Positions 1 through 7,589 are shown, numbered from the stretch's first letter. The stretch: DNA of 64,000 nt from an uncultured Lachnospiraceae bacterium (GCA_946566685.1 CAMNXA010000011.1:1-64000), one strand, 5' to 3'. Numbers and translations: made by a program. The notes: generated from the sequence alone by a model not told the origin.

Positions 1-2
1 GA

Positions 3-1847
3 ACGGTAAAGCCTGACGGCGTGACGGTCGAGGTTGACGAGGACGGCACAATCCGGGTTCCCGGTGCGGCATCCGGAAATTCCGGTATCAAGCTGGCGAA
101 TCCGTCAAACGTGACTATCAGTAATTTTGACCAGTCCGCACGGATCACATGGACTGACCCTGAAAACGTTGTTTACGAGGGCGCAAGACTGGCAACCTGG
201 CAGGGCACGGTCGTTGTCCGGAAAGAGGGCGGCACTCCGCAAAACTGGATGGACGGGGAGCTTGTGGCGAGAGTGACCGAAAAGAACAGGTACCAGACGG
301 AGGCGCTGCTGGATGAAAACCTGGAAAACGGAAAGGAATACTGTTACGGTATCTTCCCTTATTCCGATCAGTTGGTCTATAACTATGACTTTACACAGTC
401 TTTCGTTCCCGAAGAGATAACCCTGTCCGCCCCTGGAATCACCAGTGCCAGCGGAAAAGACGGGCGGGTGATTCTGGATATCGTGAACAATACCGAAGAT
501 GCGCTTGTGAAGATAGTGTATAAGGCAGGTTCCGCACCTACCAGCGGCACGGACGGAATGATTGTGGAGGGCCTGACCAGCGGAAAGGTTGAGATAACCG
601 GCCTCACCAATAAGACGGAGTATTTCTTTGTTGCGTATGCTTACAGCAATATGAAAACCTCTTCCGCCTCGGCTCCTGTAGCCGCCACTCCCAGGCAGTA
701 TACGCTCCTGGGATTCCGGATGAAGAAAGCAGAAAGTGATCCCGCAACAAAGATTGAGTACACAGAAGAGGCGGTGGGGCTCACACCGGCAAAGGTAAAT
801 CTTTCCACCGGCGAATTTGATTACGGCTCATTCAAAAATTTCTGGTTCGTCCGGGATAACGTGCCTGTCATGCTCAACAATGACGGAACGGAGGCATACG
901 AGCTCAACCCCAACGATTACACAAAGAAAGCTGACGGATCGCCGTCTGATGTGGCGAACAGTTCCTTTGCCGGAAACGCCATGAGCCGCATCCCCAAAGT
1001 GTATATGAAGATGTGGGAGGCGAACGGTTACGAATACTGCAATATCTGTGATATTAAGCTGGACGATTCCTACCACGCATACGCACATACCAGGGCGGAC
1101 GGCTCCGAAATGGACTATCTGTATCTGTCTATGTTCGAGGGCTCCCTGGTAAGTAATAAGGTGCGCTCCATTAAGGGGCTGAATCCCATGGTAAGCAAGA
1201 CGGGAACCGAAGAGCTGACTGCGGCAAAGGCGAACGGTTCCCGTTGGAGTACCCGGTCATGGTCACAGCGTAACCTTATCAACATGCTTTTGATCCTCAT
1301 GGGAAAGACCACCGACACGCAAAAGGCTTTCGGATATGGATATTATACTGGCGGTTCCTCTTCCGCTCCGAATTATCTTACCTCCGGCGGCGCATCCAAC
1401 AAAGGCCAGTTCTACGGCACCAACAAGACCAGGGATTACGTCAAAGTATTCCATATCGAAAACTGGTGGGGGAATGTCTGGGAGCGTATCGAGGGTTGCG
1501 TGACGAATGGCAGCACCCGTATCCTGGTAAAATCGGTGCCCCCGTACAATACGGCCGGAACCGGCTATGTGGATACAGGAGTCACGCCCGGAGGAACCTC
1601 TGGCGGATATATCAGCGCCTGCAAGATGATAGAACACGGGCTTATCCCCATGACCGCATCCGGGAGCGAGACAACACAGTACCCGGACGGCCTGTGGTTT
1701 GCGGCGAACTGTTATGCGCTGGTCGGCGGCGCCTGCAACGATGGTCTGCCTGTCGGTGCGCTCGCCTTGAGTGTGGACGCTGCGCTGTCTTATGCGTACT
1801 GGGCCTTCGGCTCGGCCCTTTCTTGCGAACAGCCTTTAGCGGCGTAG
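3..1847 (+). CDS. DGR variable protein, phage tail/receptor type (5' truncated by window)
   Basis: The reading frame is open to the left edge, so the N-terminus lies outside the window. Numbering here counts the GTG at 21 as residue 1, though that is unlikely to be the real start. Residues about 25-225 look like two fibronectin type III-like beta domains. The C-terminal half resembles the C-type-lectin/formylglycine-generating-enzyme fold used by DGR target proteins, with a WWGNVWE motif near residue 490. The last 40 residues contain the variable repeat (residues about 565-599), rich in small and aromatic residues at varied positions (A, D, P, S, Y, F). In known DGR phages such proteins are receptor-binding tips, and tail genes, holin and endolysin downstream support a tail location. 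Fold assignment is from motif reading only; the DGR-target role is strongly supported by the adjacent template. Confidence 0.9.
   Translation, partial: TVKPDGVTVEVDEDGTIRVPGAASGNSGIKLANPSNVTISNFDQSARITWTDPENVVYEGARLATWQGTVVVRKEGGTPQNWMDGELVARVTEKNRYQTEALLDENLENGKEYCYGIFPYSDQLVYNYDFTQSFVPEEITLSAPGITSASGKDGRVILDIVNNTEDALVKIVYKAGSAPTSGTDGMIVEGLTSGKVEITGLTNKTEYFFVAYAYSNMKTSSASAPVAATPRQYTLLGFRMKKAESDPATKIEYTEEAVGLTPAKVNLSTGEFDYGSFKNFWFVRDNVPVMLNNDGTEAYELNPNDYTKKADGSPSDVANSSFAGNAMSRIPKVYMKMWEANGYEYCNICDIKLDDSYHAYAHTRADGSEMDYLYLSMFEGSLVSNKVRSIKGLNPMVSKTGTEELTAAKANGSRWSTRSWSQRNLINMLLILMGKTTDTQKAFGYGYYTGGSSSAPNYLTSGGASNKGQFYGTNKTRDYVKVFHIENWWGNVWERIEGCVTNGSTRILVKSVPPYNTAGTGYVDTGVTPGGTSGGYISACKMIEHGLIPMTASGSETTQYPDGLWFAANCYALVGGACNDGLPVGALALSVDAALSYAYWAFGSALSCEQPLAA
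1715..1817 (+). repeat. DGR variable repeat (VR)
   Basis: This 103-bp repeat is colinear with the template at 1981-2083 (offset 266, no gaps). There are 13 mismatches, each at a position where the template has A: VR positions 1731, 1732, 1740, 1750, 1771, 1776, 1779, 1780, 1791, 1797, 1803, 1804 and 1806. No G, C or T of the template is changed. The last 11 bases (1807-1817) are identical in both copies and GC-rich, as expected for the initiation-of-mutagenic-homing end. Ten amino acids of the host protein are altered, nine of them Asn or His codons in the template. Confidence 0.97.
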
Positions 1848-1879
1848 CCGCATAGGGGGACCGGGGGATACTCCCCCGG
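1839..1879 (+). other. Inverted repeats just 3' of the VR (DGR cruciform candidate)
   Basis: Two hairpins follow the VR. The first is GCGGC-gta-GCCGC (1839-1851), spanning the stop codon of the target gene. The second is a perfect 8-bp stem, CCGGGGGA (1861-1868) and TCCCCCGG (1872-1879), with a 3-nt loop. No T-run follows the second, so it is a poor terminator. In the Bordetella phage DGR a short-loop hairpin just downstream of the VR promotes target recognition, and this element has the right position and shape. The role is inferred by analogy. Confidence 0.65.
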
Positions 1880-1912
1880 AGAGCTTTCAAAATGAGAATA
1901 TGTAAATTTTTA

Positions 1913-1946
1913 TCAGGAATCGTGAACGGCGGTTCCTGAATTTTTA
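1913..1946 (+). terminator. Probable terminator between target gene and template repeat
   Basis: A 7-bp stem, TCAGGAA (1913-1919) with TTCCTGA (1933-1939), is followed by a T-rich tract. It lies between the target gene and the TR, so the template RNA may need its own promoter or depend on read-through. Confidence 0.5.
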
Positions 1947-1980
1947 TAGGGGAAATGGTGTACGCCCTGGGCCTGTTCCG

Positions 1981-2083
1981 TGCGCTGGTCGGCGGCAACT
2001 GCAACAATGGTCTGCATGTCGGTGCGCTCGCCTTGAATGTGAACAATGCGCTGTCTAATGCGAACTGGAACATCGGCTCGGCC
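1981..2083 (+). repeat. DGR template repeat (TR)
   Basis: This is the 103-bp invariant donor of the DGR, lying outside any protein-coding frame I would accept. It holds 20 adenines, 13 of which differ in the VR. Nine sites are AAC or AAT codons when read in the VR frame, the usual DGR arrangement because mutating the first two bases samples many residues without creating stop codons. It sits 156 bp upstream of the reverse transcriptase. Confidence 0.97.
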
Positions 2084-2239
2084 TAATTCTTATTGAAATG
2101 GAGTATCAACTAAGGACACCATTTTCCTACACCGCAGGCGGTTGAAATACCGCTAACCAGTGGAAATTACGCCGATAAAAGGCATGGTCTAGTAAGCGCA
2201 CGCCCACCGACCATGAGGCAATAAGAAAGAAGAGGGAAT
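2084..2239 (+). promoter_or_regulatory. Structured TR-to-RT spacer
   Basis: This non-coding spacer carries a small hairpin, GCGGT with ACCGC (about 2132-2147), and a longer-range perfect 7-bp stem, CATGGTC (2183-2189) with GACCATG (2209-2215), just ahead of the RT ribosome binding site. In characterised DGRs the RNA between TR and RT is folded and needed for template-primed cDNA synthesis. Position and structure fit that role here; it is not proven. Confidence 0.45.
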
Positions 2240-3658
2240 ATGAAGAGTTTCCGAATCAACCAGAATGAAATGCTGTCACATGACAGCATAGAGAAATCGT
2301 TCCTGGTACCCTCCCGTGGAAAAAGAAGCAGGCCGGACGTGAAAGAGACGCTGGATAATCTGGAAAATGAAATACAGTACGTCTTTGAAATGCTCATGAA
2401 CGGTCAATTTGAGCCTACCGACCATAAGGCGGTAAAAATCAATGAAAGGAATTATCAGAAAGTCCGTACAATCGTAAAGCCTGATTATAAGTATGAGCAG
2501 GTGGTTCATCATGTGGTAGTACAGGCAATCCGTCCTGGGATTGAAAGCGGGATGTATGAATACGTCCTCGGCTCCATTCCGGGAAGAGGCCAGCACATGG
2601 GAGCTAAGATAATTTCAAAATGGATTCAGGAGGACCCGGAGAATACGAAGTACGTCCTGAAAATGGATATACGTCATTTCTTCGAGAGCGTGGATCATGA
2701 AATCCTGAAAGCCTGGATAACCAAAAAATTCCGGGATGAATTTGTCCGGGAATTGCTTTTCCTGATAATAGACGCCATTGAAACGGGATTGCCGCTGGGC
2801 TTTTATACCAGCCAGTGGTTCGCTAATTTTCTTTTACAGCCTTTAGACCATTACATCAAAGAAACGCTCCATGTCAAATATGGCACACGGTACATGGACG
2901 ATATTGTATGTTTCGGCCGAAACAAGAAAGAAATTCACAAAGTCCGGATAGCAATCAATGAGTATCTGAACAGTGAGCTCAATCTAACCATGAAAGATAA
3001 TTGGCAAGTATTCCGGTTTGAGTACGAAGTGGAAGAATACGCCATAGAGTGCCAGACCATGAGGGAGCTTAAAGCTCTGGGGAACGAGCTGGGGAAAATA
3101 AGAATTAGGCACAAGCTGAAAACTCACAAGAAGCGCTGGAAGATTTTTATTAAGGTTGCGAGCGTGAGGAATAAGCAAGATAAATTGGAGCGCCTGCTGG
3201 TGATGTACCATGGCCATAGCGAAAAAGTGACCATGACATACGGCAGGCCGCTTGACTATATGGGTTTTGAATTTCACAGAAACCGCACAATCATACGGAA
3301 AGGCATCATGATACGCCTAACCAGAAAAGCGGGGCAGGTATCCAGACAGGAGAAAATCAATCCGAAGGACGCCGCCTCGCTCTTATCTTCTATGGGTTGG
3401 GTGAAGCATACCGACACCTACGGGATGTATGAGGAACGGATCAAGCCGATTGTCAGCATTAAAAAGCTGAAAAAGGTTGTCAGCAAAAACCAGAAGCGGA
3501 TAAACCGGAAAGAAAAGGAGGCCAGAAAGAAAAATGAAAATCGTATGGGAAACAGTGACGGGCTCACAGGAGAGCCGCCCGGAGGTCATAGACAAGACTT
3601 CCAGCGGGAAGTATGTGTACCTGCGCCGGAACTTCCAGCGGATAACCAGGACGAATGA
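2240..3658 (+). CDS. DGR reverse transcriptase
   Basis: This RNA-directed DNA polymerase copies the TR with errors at adenines, and the cDNA then replaces the VR. Visible motifs: KMDIRHFFES (residues 141-150, catalytic Asp), LPLGFYTSQ (184-192, the DGR-type motif 4 with Gly and Ser-Gln), YMDD (218-221), NWQVFRF (254-260) and DYMGFEF (339-345). The start ATG follows AAGAAGAGGGAAT. There are about 70 extra residues (261-333, Lys/Arg-rich) between NWQVFRF and DYMGFEF, where I expect a short loop. The tail after about residue 432 is Pro/Gly/Asn-rich and overlaps the next gene by 125 bp. No group II intron maturase or HNH domain is present, and no Avd-like accessory gene is visible in the window. 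Confidence 0.95.
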   Translation: MKSFRINQNEMLSHDSIEKSFLVPSRGKRSRPDVKETLDNLENEIQYVFEMLMNGQFEPTDHKAVKINERNYQKVRTIVKPDYKYEQVVHHVVVQAIRPGIESGMYEYVLGSIPGRGQHMGAKIISKWIQEDPENTKYVLKMDIRHFFESVDHEILKAWITKKFRDEFVRELLFLIIDAIETGLPLGFYTSQWFANFLLQPLDHYIKETLHVKYGTRYMDDIVCFGRNKKEIHKVRIAINEYLNSELNLTMKDNWQVFRFEYEVEEYAIECQTMRELKALGNELGKIRIRHKLKTHKKRWKIFIKVASVRNKQDKLERLLVMYHGHSEKVTMTYGRPLDYMGFEFHRNRTIIRKGIMIRLTRKAGQVSRQEKINPKDAASLLSSMGWVKHTDTYGMYEERIKPIVSIKKLKKVVSKNQKRINRKEKEARKKNENRMGNSDGLTGEPPGGHRQDFQREVCVPAPELPADNQDE

Positions 3659-3860
3659 AAATTCCGGAACGGTTGTCCTCTGGCAGTATGAAGAGGCAAA
3701 GGTCACACAGGAGGAATATGCACAGTATGACACGGTTGTCATGGAGATTGTGCAGGCGGAGCTTGACAGCATGGCGTCAGAACAGGCAGAGCATAACGCC
3801 GCCATGCTTGCCAACATTGAGTATATCGCTATGATGGCGGACATTGATTTGGAGGGATAA
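3534..3860 (+). CDS. Small phage tail-associated protein (unknown)
   Basis: A 108-residue acidic protein whose start lies inside the 3' end of the RT gene in another frame. AAGGAGG is at 3515-3521. The N-terminal half looks like a small beta domain (KIVWETVTGS, KYVYLRR) and the C-terminal half is helical and rich in Ala and Glu. It sits directly upstream of xkdX, a position often held by an uncharacterised protein of this size in Firmicutes prophages. I do not recognise a functional domain. Confidence 0.75.
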   Translation: MKIVWETVTGSQESRPEVIDKTSSGKYVYLRRNFQRITRTNENSGTVVLWQYEEAKVTQEEYAQYDTVVMEIVQAELDSMASEQAEHNAAMLANIEYIAMMADIDLEG

Positions 3861-3863
3861 CCT

Positions 3864-4019
3864 ATGGAACACAGCAAGAATTTTGAAAAGGTAAAGAAGT
3901 TTTTCGACAAGGGCCTTTGGAGTAAGCAGCGGGTGTATAACGCTGTCAGCAATCCTATATCCGGCCCCTGGATCACCGAGGCGGAGTACCAGGAAATCAC
4001 GGGTGAAGCCTATGAGTAA
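3864..4019 (+). CDS. xkdX: XkdX family phage protein
   Basis: A 51-residue protein with the family hallmarks: an N-terminal F-x-x-V-K-x-F-F-x-x-G-L-W segment, then ITEAEYQEITGE at the C-terminus. XkdX is encoded between tail and lysis genes in PBSX-like and many clostridial prophages; its function is unknown. The start follows GGAGGGATAACCT. The stop overlaps the next gene's ATG region, so the two are translationally coupled. Confidence 0.85.
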   Translation: MEHSKNFEKVKKFFDKGLWSKQRVYNAVSNPISGPWITEAEYQEITGEAYE

Positions 4020-4200
4020 AAGCGGTTATGACTGCGGCTCCACGTTGGAGCTCCAGAATAACATCATAGAGGGCCAGCGGCACATCATAGGCGAGCTGGT
4101 GAAGCTCTACTGCACGGAGCCGGTGTTCGATCTGCCGGAGGAACTGCAGAAGAACATCAGGGAGACAAACGAGATGTACCGTGAGCTGACCACACCATGA
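4012..4200 (+). CDS. Hypothetical phage protein
   Basis: A 62-residue protein starting at an ATG that overlaps the end of xkdX; a GTG at 4003 in the same frame is an alternative. It is mostly helical (ELQNNIIEGQRHIIGELVKLY, then a Glu-rich helix). Its position between xkdX and the holin suggests a lysis or tail-completion accessory. No recognised domain. Confidence 0.65.
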   Translation: MSKSGYDCGSTLELQNNIIEGQRHIIGELVKLYCTEPVFDLPEELQKNIRETNEMYRELTTP

Positions 4201-4209
4201 GGAAAGGGG

Positions 4210-4539
4210 GTGAAGAGATTGGATATCACGGCTCTTGTAGTGGCAATGAGTATCCCGTCCGCAATTACCGGATTCTGTTTCTGGCTTTTAGAACGGAAAA
4301 TGGAAAAGCGGGAGAAGAAACGGGAGAAGAAAGAAGCTGTCCGGGAGAAACAGGAATTTCTCATGGTTAAGAGTATCGGAGCGGCCCTCTCTCTGGGGGA
4401 GGCCACCGCCGAGGCAGTAGCCAGAATCCCGGACGCTCATTGTAACGGCGACATGCACGCCGCCCTGGAATATGCCAGGCAGATAAAGCATGAGCAGAAA
4501 GATTTTCTGACGCAACAGGGAATCGAGGCGATATTCTGA
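4210..4539 (+). CDS. Small membrane-anchored phage protein
   Basis: A 109-residue protein with one N-terminal membrane segment (ALVVAMSIPSAITGFCFWLL), then a highly charged Lys/Glu coiled coil (residues about 28-50) and a helical C-terminus. GTG at 4210 lies close after AAAGGGGG; TTG at 4219 is the alternative and has better spacing. One membrane segment plus a charged coil between tail and holin genes resembles haemolysin XhlA-like or holin-accessory proteins, but I cannot assign a family. Confidence 0.65.
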   Translation: MKRLDITALVVAMSIPSAITGFCFWLLERKMEKREKKREKKEAVREKQEFLMVKSIGAALSLGEATAEAVARIPDAHCNGDMHAALEYARQIKHEQKDFLTQQGIEAIF

Positions 4540-4673
4540 AACGTTCAGATTTTGGCCTGAAAAGGGGTACAGCCCTTTGTGTGGATATTTCTATATCTAA
4601 GCACATAAAAACGCTCCATGAGCCCATAACGGCTTTAGAGGCATATCACAAAAAGGACAGGAGGACAAGAAAG

Positions 4674-4916
4674 ATGATGAAAGAAATCAACTGGAAAAGG
4701 AAACTGACAAGCAGAAAGTTATGGACGGCCGTAGCCTCTTTTGCATCCATGATGATCGTGGCAACGGGCGGCGCAGAGAACACGGCTACCCAGGTGACGG
4801 CGCTTATCATGGCCGGTGCGTCCGTGGTGGCGTACATTATCGGCGAGGGCCTGACGGATTCGGCCAATGTCGATACTTCCGTGGAAACCTCTGTAGAGGT
4901 CGAGGGCGAACAGTAA
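4674..4916 (+). CDS. Phage holin
   Basis: An 80-residue protein starting at the ATG after AGGAGGACAAGA. It has a basic N-terminus (KRKLTSRKLW), two hydrophobic segments (about 18-34 and 42-58) and an acidic tail. Size, two-TM topology and place directly before the endolysin match small holins, which permeabilise the membrane so the endolysin can reach the wall. An in-frame extension back to 4581 lacks a ribosome binding site and was not used. Confidence 0.85.
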   Translation: MMKEINWKRKLTSRKLWTAVASFASMMIVATGGAENTATQVTALIMAGASVVAYIIGEGLTDSANVDTSVETSVEVEGEQ

Positions 4917-4941
4917 TAACAGATCAGATCGTGAGAGAAGA

Positions 4942-4975
4942 GCCCAGGGGTAACAGCCTGGGCCTTTTCTTTTTC
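4942..4975 (+). terminator. Terminator or attenuator between holin and endolysin
   Basis: GCCCAGG (4942-4948) pairs with CCTGGGC (4957-4963), followed by a pyrimidine-rich CTTTTCTTTTTCC tract. It lies in the 75-bp gap before the endolysin and may set the holin-to-endolysin transcript ratio. Confidence 0.65.
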
Positions 4976-4991
4976 CAGAAAGGAGTAGGAA

Positions 4992-6545
4992 ATGAACGAA
5001 CAGAGAATATTTGACTTTTTCGCCGGTAAAGGTTTTACCGCTGCGGGCATTTTCGGTATGCTGGGAAACATCAGGGATGAAAGCGGCGGCAATCCCCGGA
5101 ACCTCCAGAACAGCTACGAGAAAAAGCTGGGGTACACAGATGATTCCTACACGGAGGCCGTTGACGCTGGCACCTATAAAAATTTCGTCCATGATGCCGC
5201 AGGTTACGGCCTGGCACAGTGGACGTACTCCACCAGGAAAGAAAATCTCCTGAAATTCGCAAGGAACCAGGGGGATTCAATCGGTGACTTCGATATGCAG
5301 CTTGCTTTCATGTATCAGGAATTGCGGGGATATAAAACCCTGTTTGCAATCCTGACCACAACCGATTCTATCCGGGAGGCGTCAGACGCCTTTATGACGC
5401 AGTACGAGAGACCGGCAGACCAGAGCGAAAAGGCGAAGAGGCGGCGGGCGTCATACGGTGAAGAGATATGCGCCATGCTGACCGGAGTGGAGAATCCCGA
5501 TTCCATGGTACAGATCACCGAGGCGGAGGCAAGGCAGAGGGTGATATCTATTGCCGTGTCCTGGTATGGCAAAAAAGAGGCAGACGGTTCCCACCGGTCG
5601 ATCATTGACCTTTACAATGGCCACACCCCGCTTGCCAGGGGATACAAGGTCAGGTATACGGATGCCTGGTGTGCTACCTATGGTTCGGCGGTGGCGATAG
5701 CGGCAGGGTATACAGATATTATCCCTACAGAGTGCGGATGCGGGCAGATGATAGCCGCTTTCCAGGCCATGGACCGGTGGGTGGAGAATGACGCCTACAT
5801 CCCGTCTCCTGGAGACTACATCTTCTACGATTGGGATGATACCGGAGCCGGTGACTGCACAGGCTGGCCGGAGCATGTCGGAATCGTCATTTCTGTTTCC
5901 GGTGATGTGATAAAGGTTATCGAGGGCAACAAGGATGATGCGGTCGGATACCGTGAGATCAAAGTGAATGGCCGGTATATCCGTGGGTATGGAGTTCCGG
6001 ACTACGGGGCAAAAACCGTTATCAAAAAGCCGGAAAGCGTTACCGGAAAGCCGGAAAACGTTACCGACAGCACCGGAAACGGCTCTCTTTGCATGACGCC
6101 TAAGTGGGTGGGCGTTGTCACCGGCGATATACTGAACGTCCGGGCGTGGGCCGGTGAAGAATATCCCAATATCAAGAGCTGGCCCAAACTGGCAGAGGGA
6201 AACATGGTGGAAGTCTGCGACAGTATCAAGGCGGCGGACGGCTCCACCTGGTATTACATCCGGATAGACGGCAGAATTTACGGCTTTTCCCATTCCGATT
6301 ACATCCGGGAGGCGTCCGGATCGGCGGCACCTGCAGAAGTCAGAAAAGGGGATGTGGTACAGTTCACGGGCAGTAAGCATTACACAAGCTCCTATGCAAA
6401 GGCCACCGGGAAAGCCTGCAAGCCTGGCAGGGCAAAGGTCACGGCGGTCAATCCTGGGAGCACACATCCGTATCATCTGGTGGCAGTCTCCGGTGGCGGC
6501 TCCACGGTCTACGGTTGGACGGATGCTGGGGATGTGAAAATCTGA
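4992..6545 (+). CDS. Modular endolysin (lysozyme-like, CHAP amidase/peptidase, SH3)
   Basis: A 517-residue peptidoglycan hydrolase. Residues about 5-160 resemble the phage tail lysozyme domain (GMLGNIRDESGGNP with the probable catalytic Glu, then YGLAQWT). Residues about 170-340 are a CHAP domain with Cys near 226 (AWCATYGSA) and a C-terminal His (WPEHVGIV). About 373-440 and 448-517 are SH3-like wall-binding domains. No signal peptide is seen, so export depends on the holin. The start follows AAAGGAGTAGGAA. Two catalytic domains in one lysin are common in clostridial phages. Confidence 0.93.
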   Translation: MNEQRIFDFFAGKGFTAAGIFGMLGNIRDESGGNPRNLQNSYEKKLGYTDDSYTEAVDAGTYKNFVHDAAGYGLAQWTYSTRKENLLKFARNQGDSIGDFDMQLAFMYQELRGYKTLFAILTTTDSIREASDAFMTQYERPADQSEKAKRRRASYGEEICAMLTGVENPDSMVQITEAEARQRVISIAVSWYGKKEADGSHRSIIDLYNGHTPLARGYKVRYTDAWCATYGSAVAIAAGYTDIIPTECGCGQMIAAFQAMDRWVENDAYIPSPGDYIFYDWDDTGAGDCTGWPEHVGIVISVSGDVIKVIEGNKDDAVGYREIKVNGRYIRGYGVPDYGAKTVIKKPESVTGKPENVTDSTGNGSLCMTPKWVGVVTGDILNVRAWAGEEYPNIKSWPKLAEGNMVEVCDSIKAADGSTWYYIRIDGRIYGFSHSDYIREASGSAAPAEVRKGDVVQFTGSKHYTSSYAKATGKACKPGRAKVTAVNPGSTHPYHLVAVSGGGSTVYGWTDAGDVKI

Positions 6546-6568
6546 CGCCAGAAAGGAGGGAAAGGTTT

Positions 6569-6682
6569 ATGGTTTTCCTCAAAATATGTTCGGTCGTTGC
6601 GGCAGTTGGCGGTTTCCTTATCCTGGTATCTATGGCGGGAGCCGTCCTCATAGCAGCGGCCATTAACTCTGCGCTGGATTGA
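6569..6682 (+). CDS. Small single-pass membrane peptide
   Basis: A 37-residue peptide, almost entirely hydrophobic after residue 4, starting at ATG after AAAGGAGGGAAAGGTTT. Its place immediately after the endolysin suggests a lysis accessory or superinfection function; this is inference. Confidence 0.6.
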   Translation: MVFLKICSVVAAVGGFLILVSMAGAVLIAAAINSALD

Positions 6683-6697
6683 GTGCGGAGGCCGGAC

Positions 6698-7012
6698 GGG
6701 TGCTATAGCATTTGTTATGACATTTGCTATAGCATTTTGGCTGGCAGATGATGTATAACTAGTTAGGTAACGTTATCTATAATGTTACTGATAACATATC
6801 TATTCTATTTTTTCTTTTATCAGAAATCCCGAACTGCTCCAAACACATATTCGTCAAAAAAATTTTTCTTCCTATTTATAAGTAATCGCTAAAAATGTTA
6901 TAAATAACATTACAGATAACGTTATAAAAAGCGTTACAATAAACAAAACAAAATAGTATTTATCTATATATATACCCTCGCACAAATAACGATAGCGGTA
7001 ACGTTATACTGT
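6698..7012. repeat. Array of short palindromic sites upstream of the accessory operon
   Basis: This non-coding AT-rich stretch holds two identical palindromes TGCTATAGCA (6701-6710 and 6725-6734, 24 bp apart). They are followed by a family of ATAACGTTAT-like sites: GTAACGTTAT at 6767, AATGTTACTGATAACAT from 6781, ATGTTATAAATAACATTAC from about 6895, GATAACGTTAT about 6916, GCGTTAC about 6931, and GGTAACGTTATAC about 6998. The regular palindromes look like a repressor or partition-protein array, or origin iterons. The element encodes a ParB-like protein (17601-18983) and an HTH protein (12481-12804) that could bind here. Confidence 0.55.
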
Positions 7013-7023
7013 GCGTTATTTTT

Positions 7024-7120
7024 TATTCAAATTGCAAATATAATACTTGCAAAACGCAGAATAATGTGTTATGATATATATAGAAACGCAGAATACTAAA
7101 CTCAACACAGGAGGATGCAC
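7024..7120 (+). promoter_or_regulatory. 97-bp duplicated promoter, copy 1
   Basis: Identical over 97 bp to 12863-12959. It contains a strong sigma-A-type promoter, TTGCAA (7047-7052), 17-bp spacer and TATGAT (7070-7075), and ends with an AGGAGG ribosome binding site (7109-7114). The sequence AACGCAGAATA occurs twice, once in the promoter spacer and once downstream of the -10, like an operator pair. The next gene therefore starts at ATG 7121, not at the ATG at 7115, which abuts the binding site. Confidence 0.85.
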
Positions 7121-7321
7121 ATGGTAAATCTTGAAAAAATGACCACCGAAAAGCTCTGTGAGTTGTTCGAGCTGACGGGAACTATGAGTGATGAAAATAT
7201 ACCAACTGTCAGAGGTTGGCTCATGGATGAAATCATGAAGAGAAATCCGGAGGGCTTTGATAAGTGGCTGGATTCTGATTATCCAGCAGATAGCGAGCTG
7301 AGAAAATTTGTTCTTGTATAG
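7121..7321 (+). CDS. Hypothetical protein, first gene of accessory operon
   Basis: A 66-residue protein driven by promoter copy 1. The sequence is helical and acidic, with no motif I can name. It starts six bases after AGGAGG, matching the arrangement at the second promoter copy. Confidence 0.7.
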   Translation: MVNLEKMTTEKLCELFELTGTMSDENIPTVRGWLMDEIMKRNPEGFDKWLDSDYPADSELRKFVLV

Positions 7322-7331
7322 GAGACGGATC

Positions 7332-7574
7332 ATGGAAATAGTGAAAATCGGCAACGTAGAGCTGACACGGGAAGAGGCAGAACGGTATTACTCGGAGGAA
7401 AAGTACATAGTCACATACGGATGTATCTACCAGCTTTTCTACAGTACGGCACAAAGAACCGTCTACGGAAAGGGAATCTATAAACAGGCGGGAATGACCA
7501 AGCGGGGGCGATTCTTCGCAATGGACGCTAAGACGGTCAATCACCTGGTCGGATTCAAACTTGTGAACGAATAG
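7332..7574 (+). CDS. Hypothetical protein
   Basis: An 80-residue protein starting at ATG after AGGAGACGGATC. It has a repeated 'ELTREEAERYYSEEKY' helix and a basic C-terminal half (GMTKRGRFFAMD). An upstream in-frame start at 7308 overlaps the preceding gene and lacks a binding site. No family recognised. Confidence 0.7.
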   Translation: MEIVKIGNVELTREEAERYYSEEKYIVTYGCIYQLFYSTAQRTVYGKGIYKQAGMTKRGRFFAMDAKTVNHLVGFKLVNE

Positions 7575-7589
7575 GAGGGATAAGACAGT

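Noticed and set aside
1642-2073. 143-residue minus-strand reading frame across VR and TR
   Set aside because: It arises because the two repeats are GC-rich and similar; no ribosome binding site, and it covers the template and the target gene.
2240-3658. RT as a group II intron or retron
   Set aside because: No maturase or HNH domain, no intron domain V/VI sequence downstream, and a matching TR/VR pair is present; the DGR explains it fully.
5451-6476. 341-residue minus-strand frame opposite the endolysin
   Set aside because: It is a shadow of the endolysin; the composition is Arg/His/Pro-rich and no family is recognisable.
6683-7023. CRISPR array
   Set aside because: The repeats are short, degenerate palindromes without regular spacers; no cas genes.
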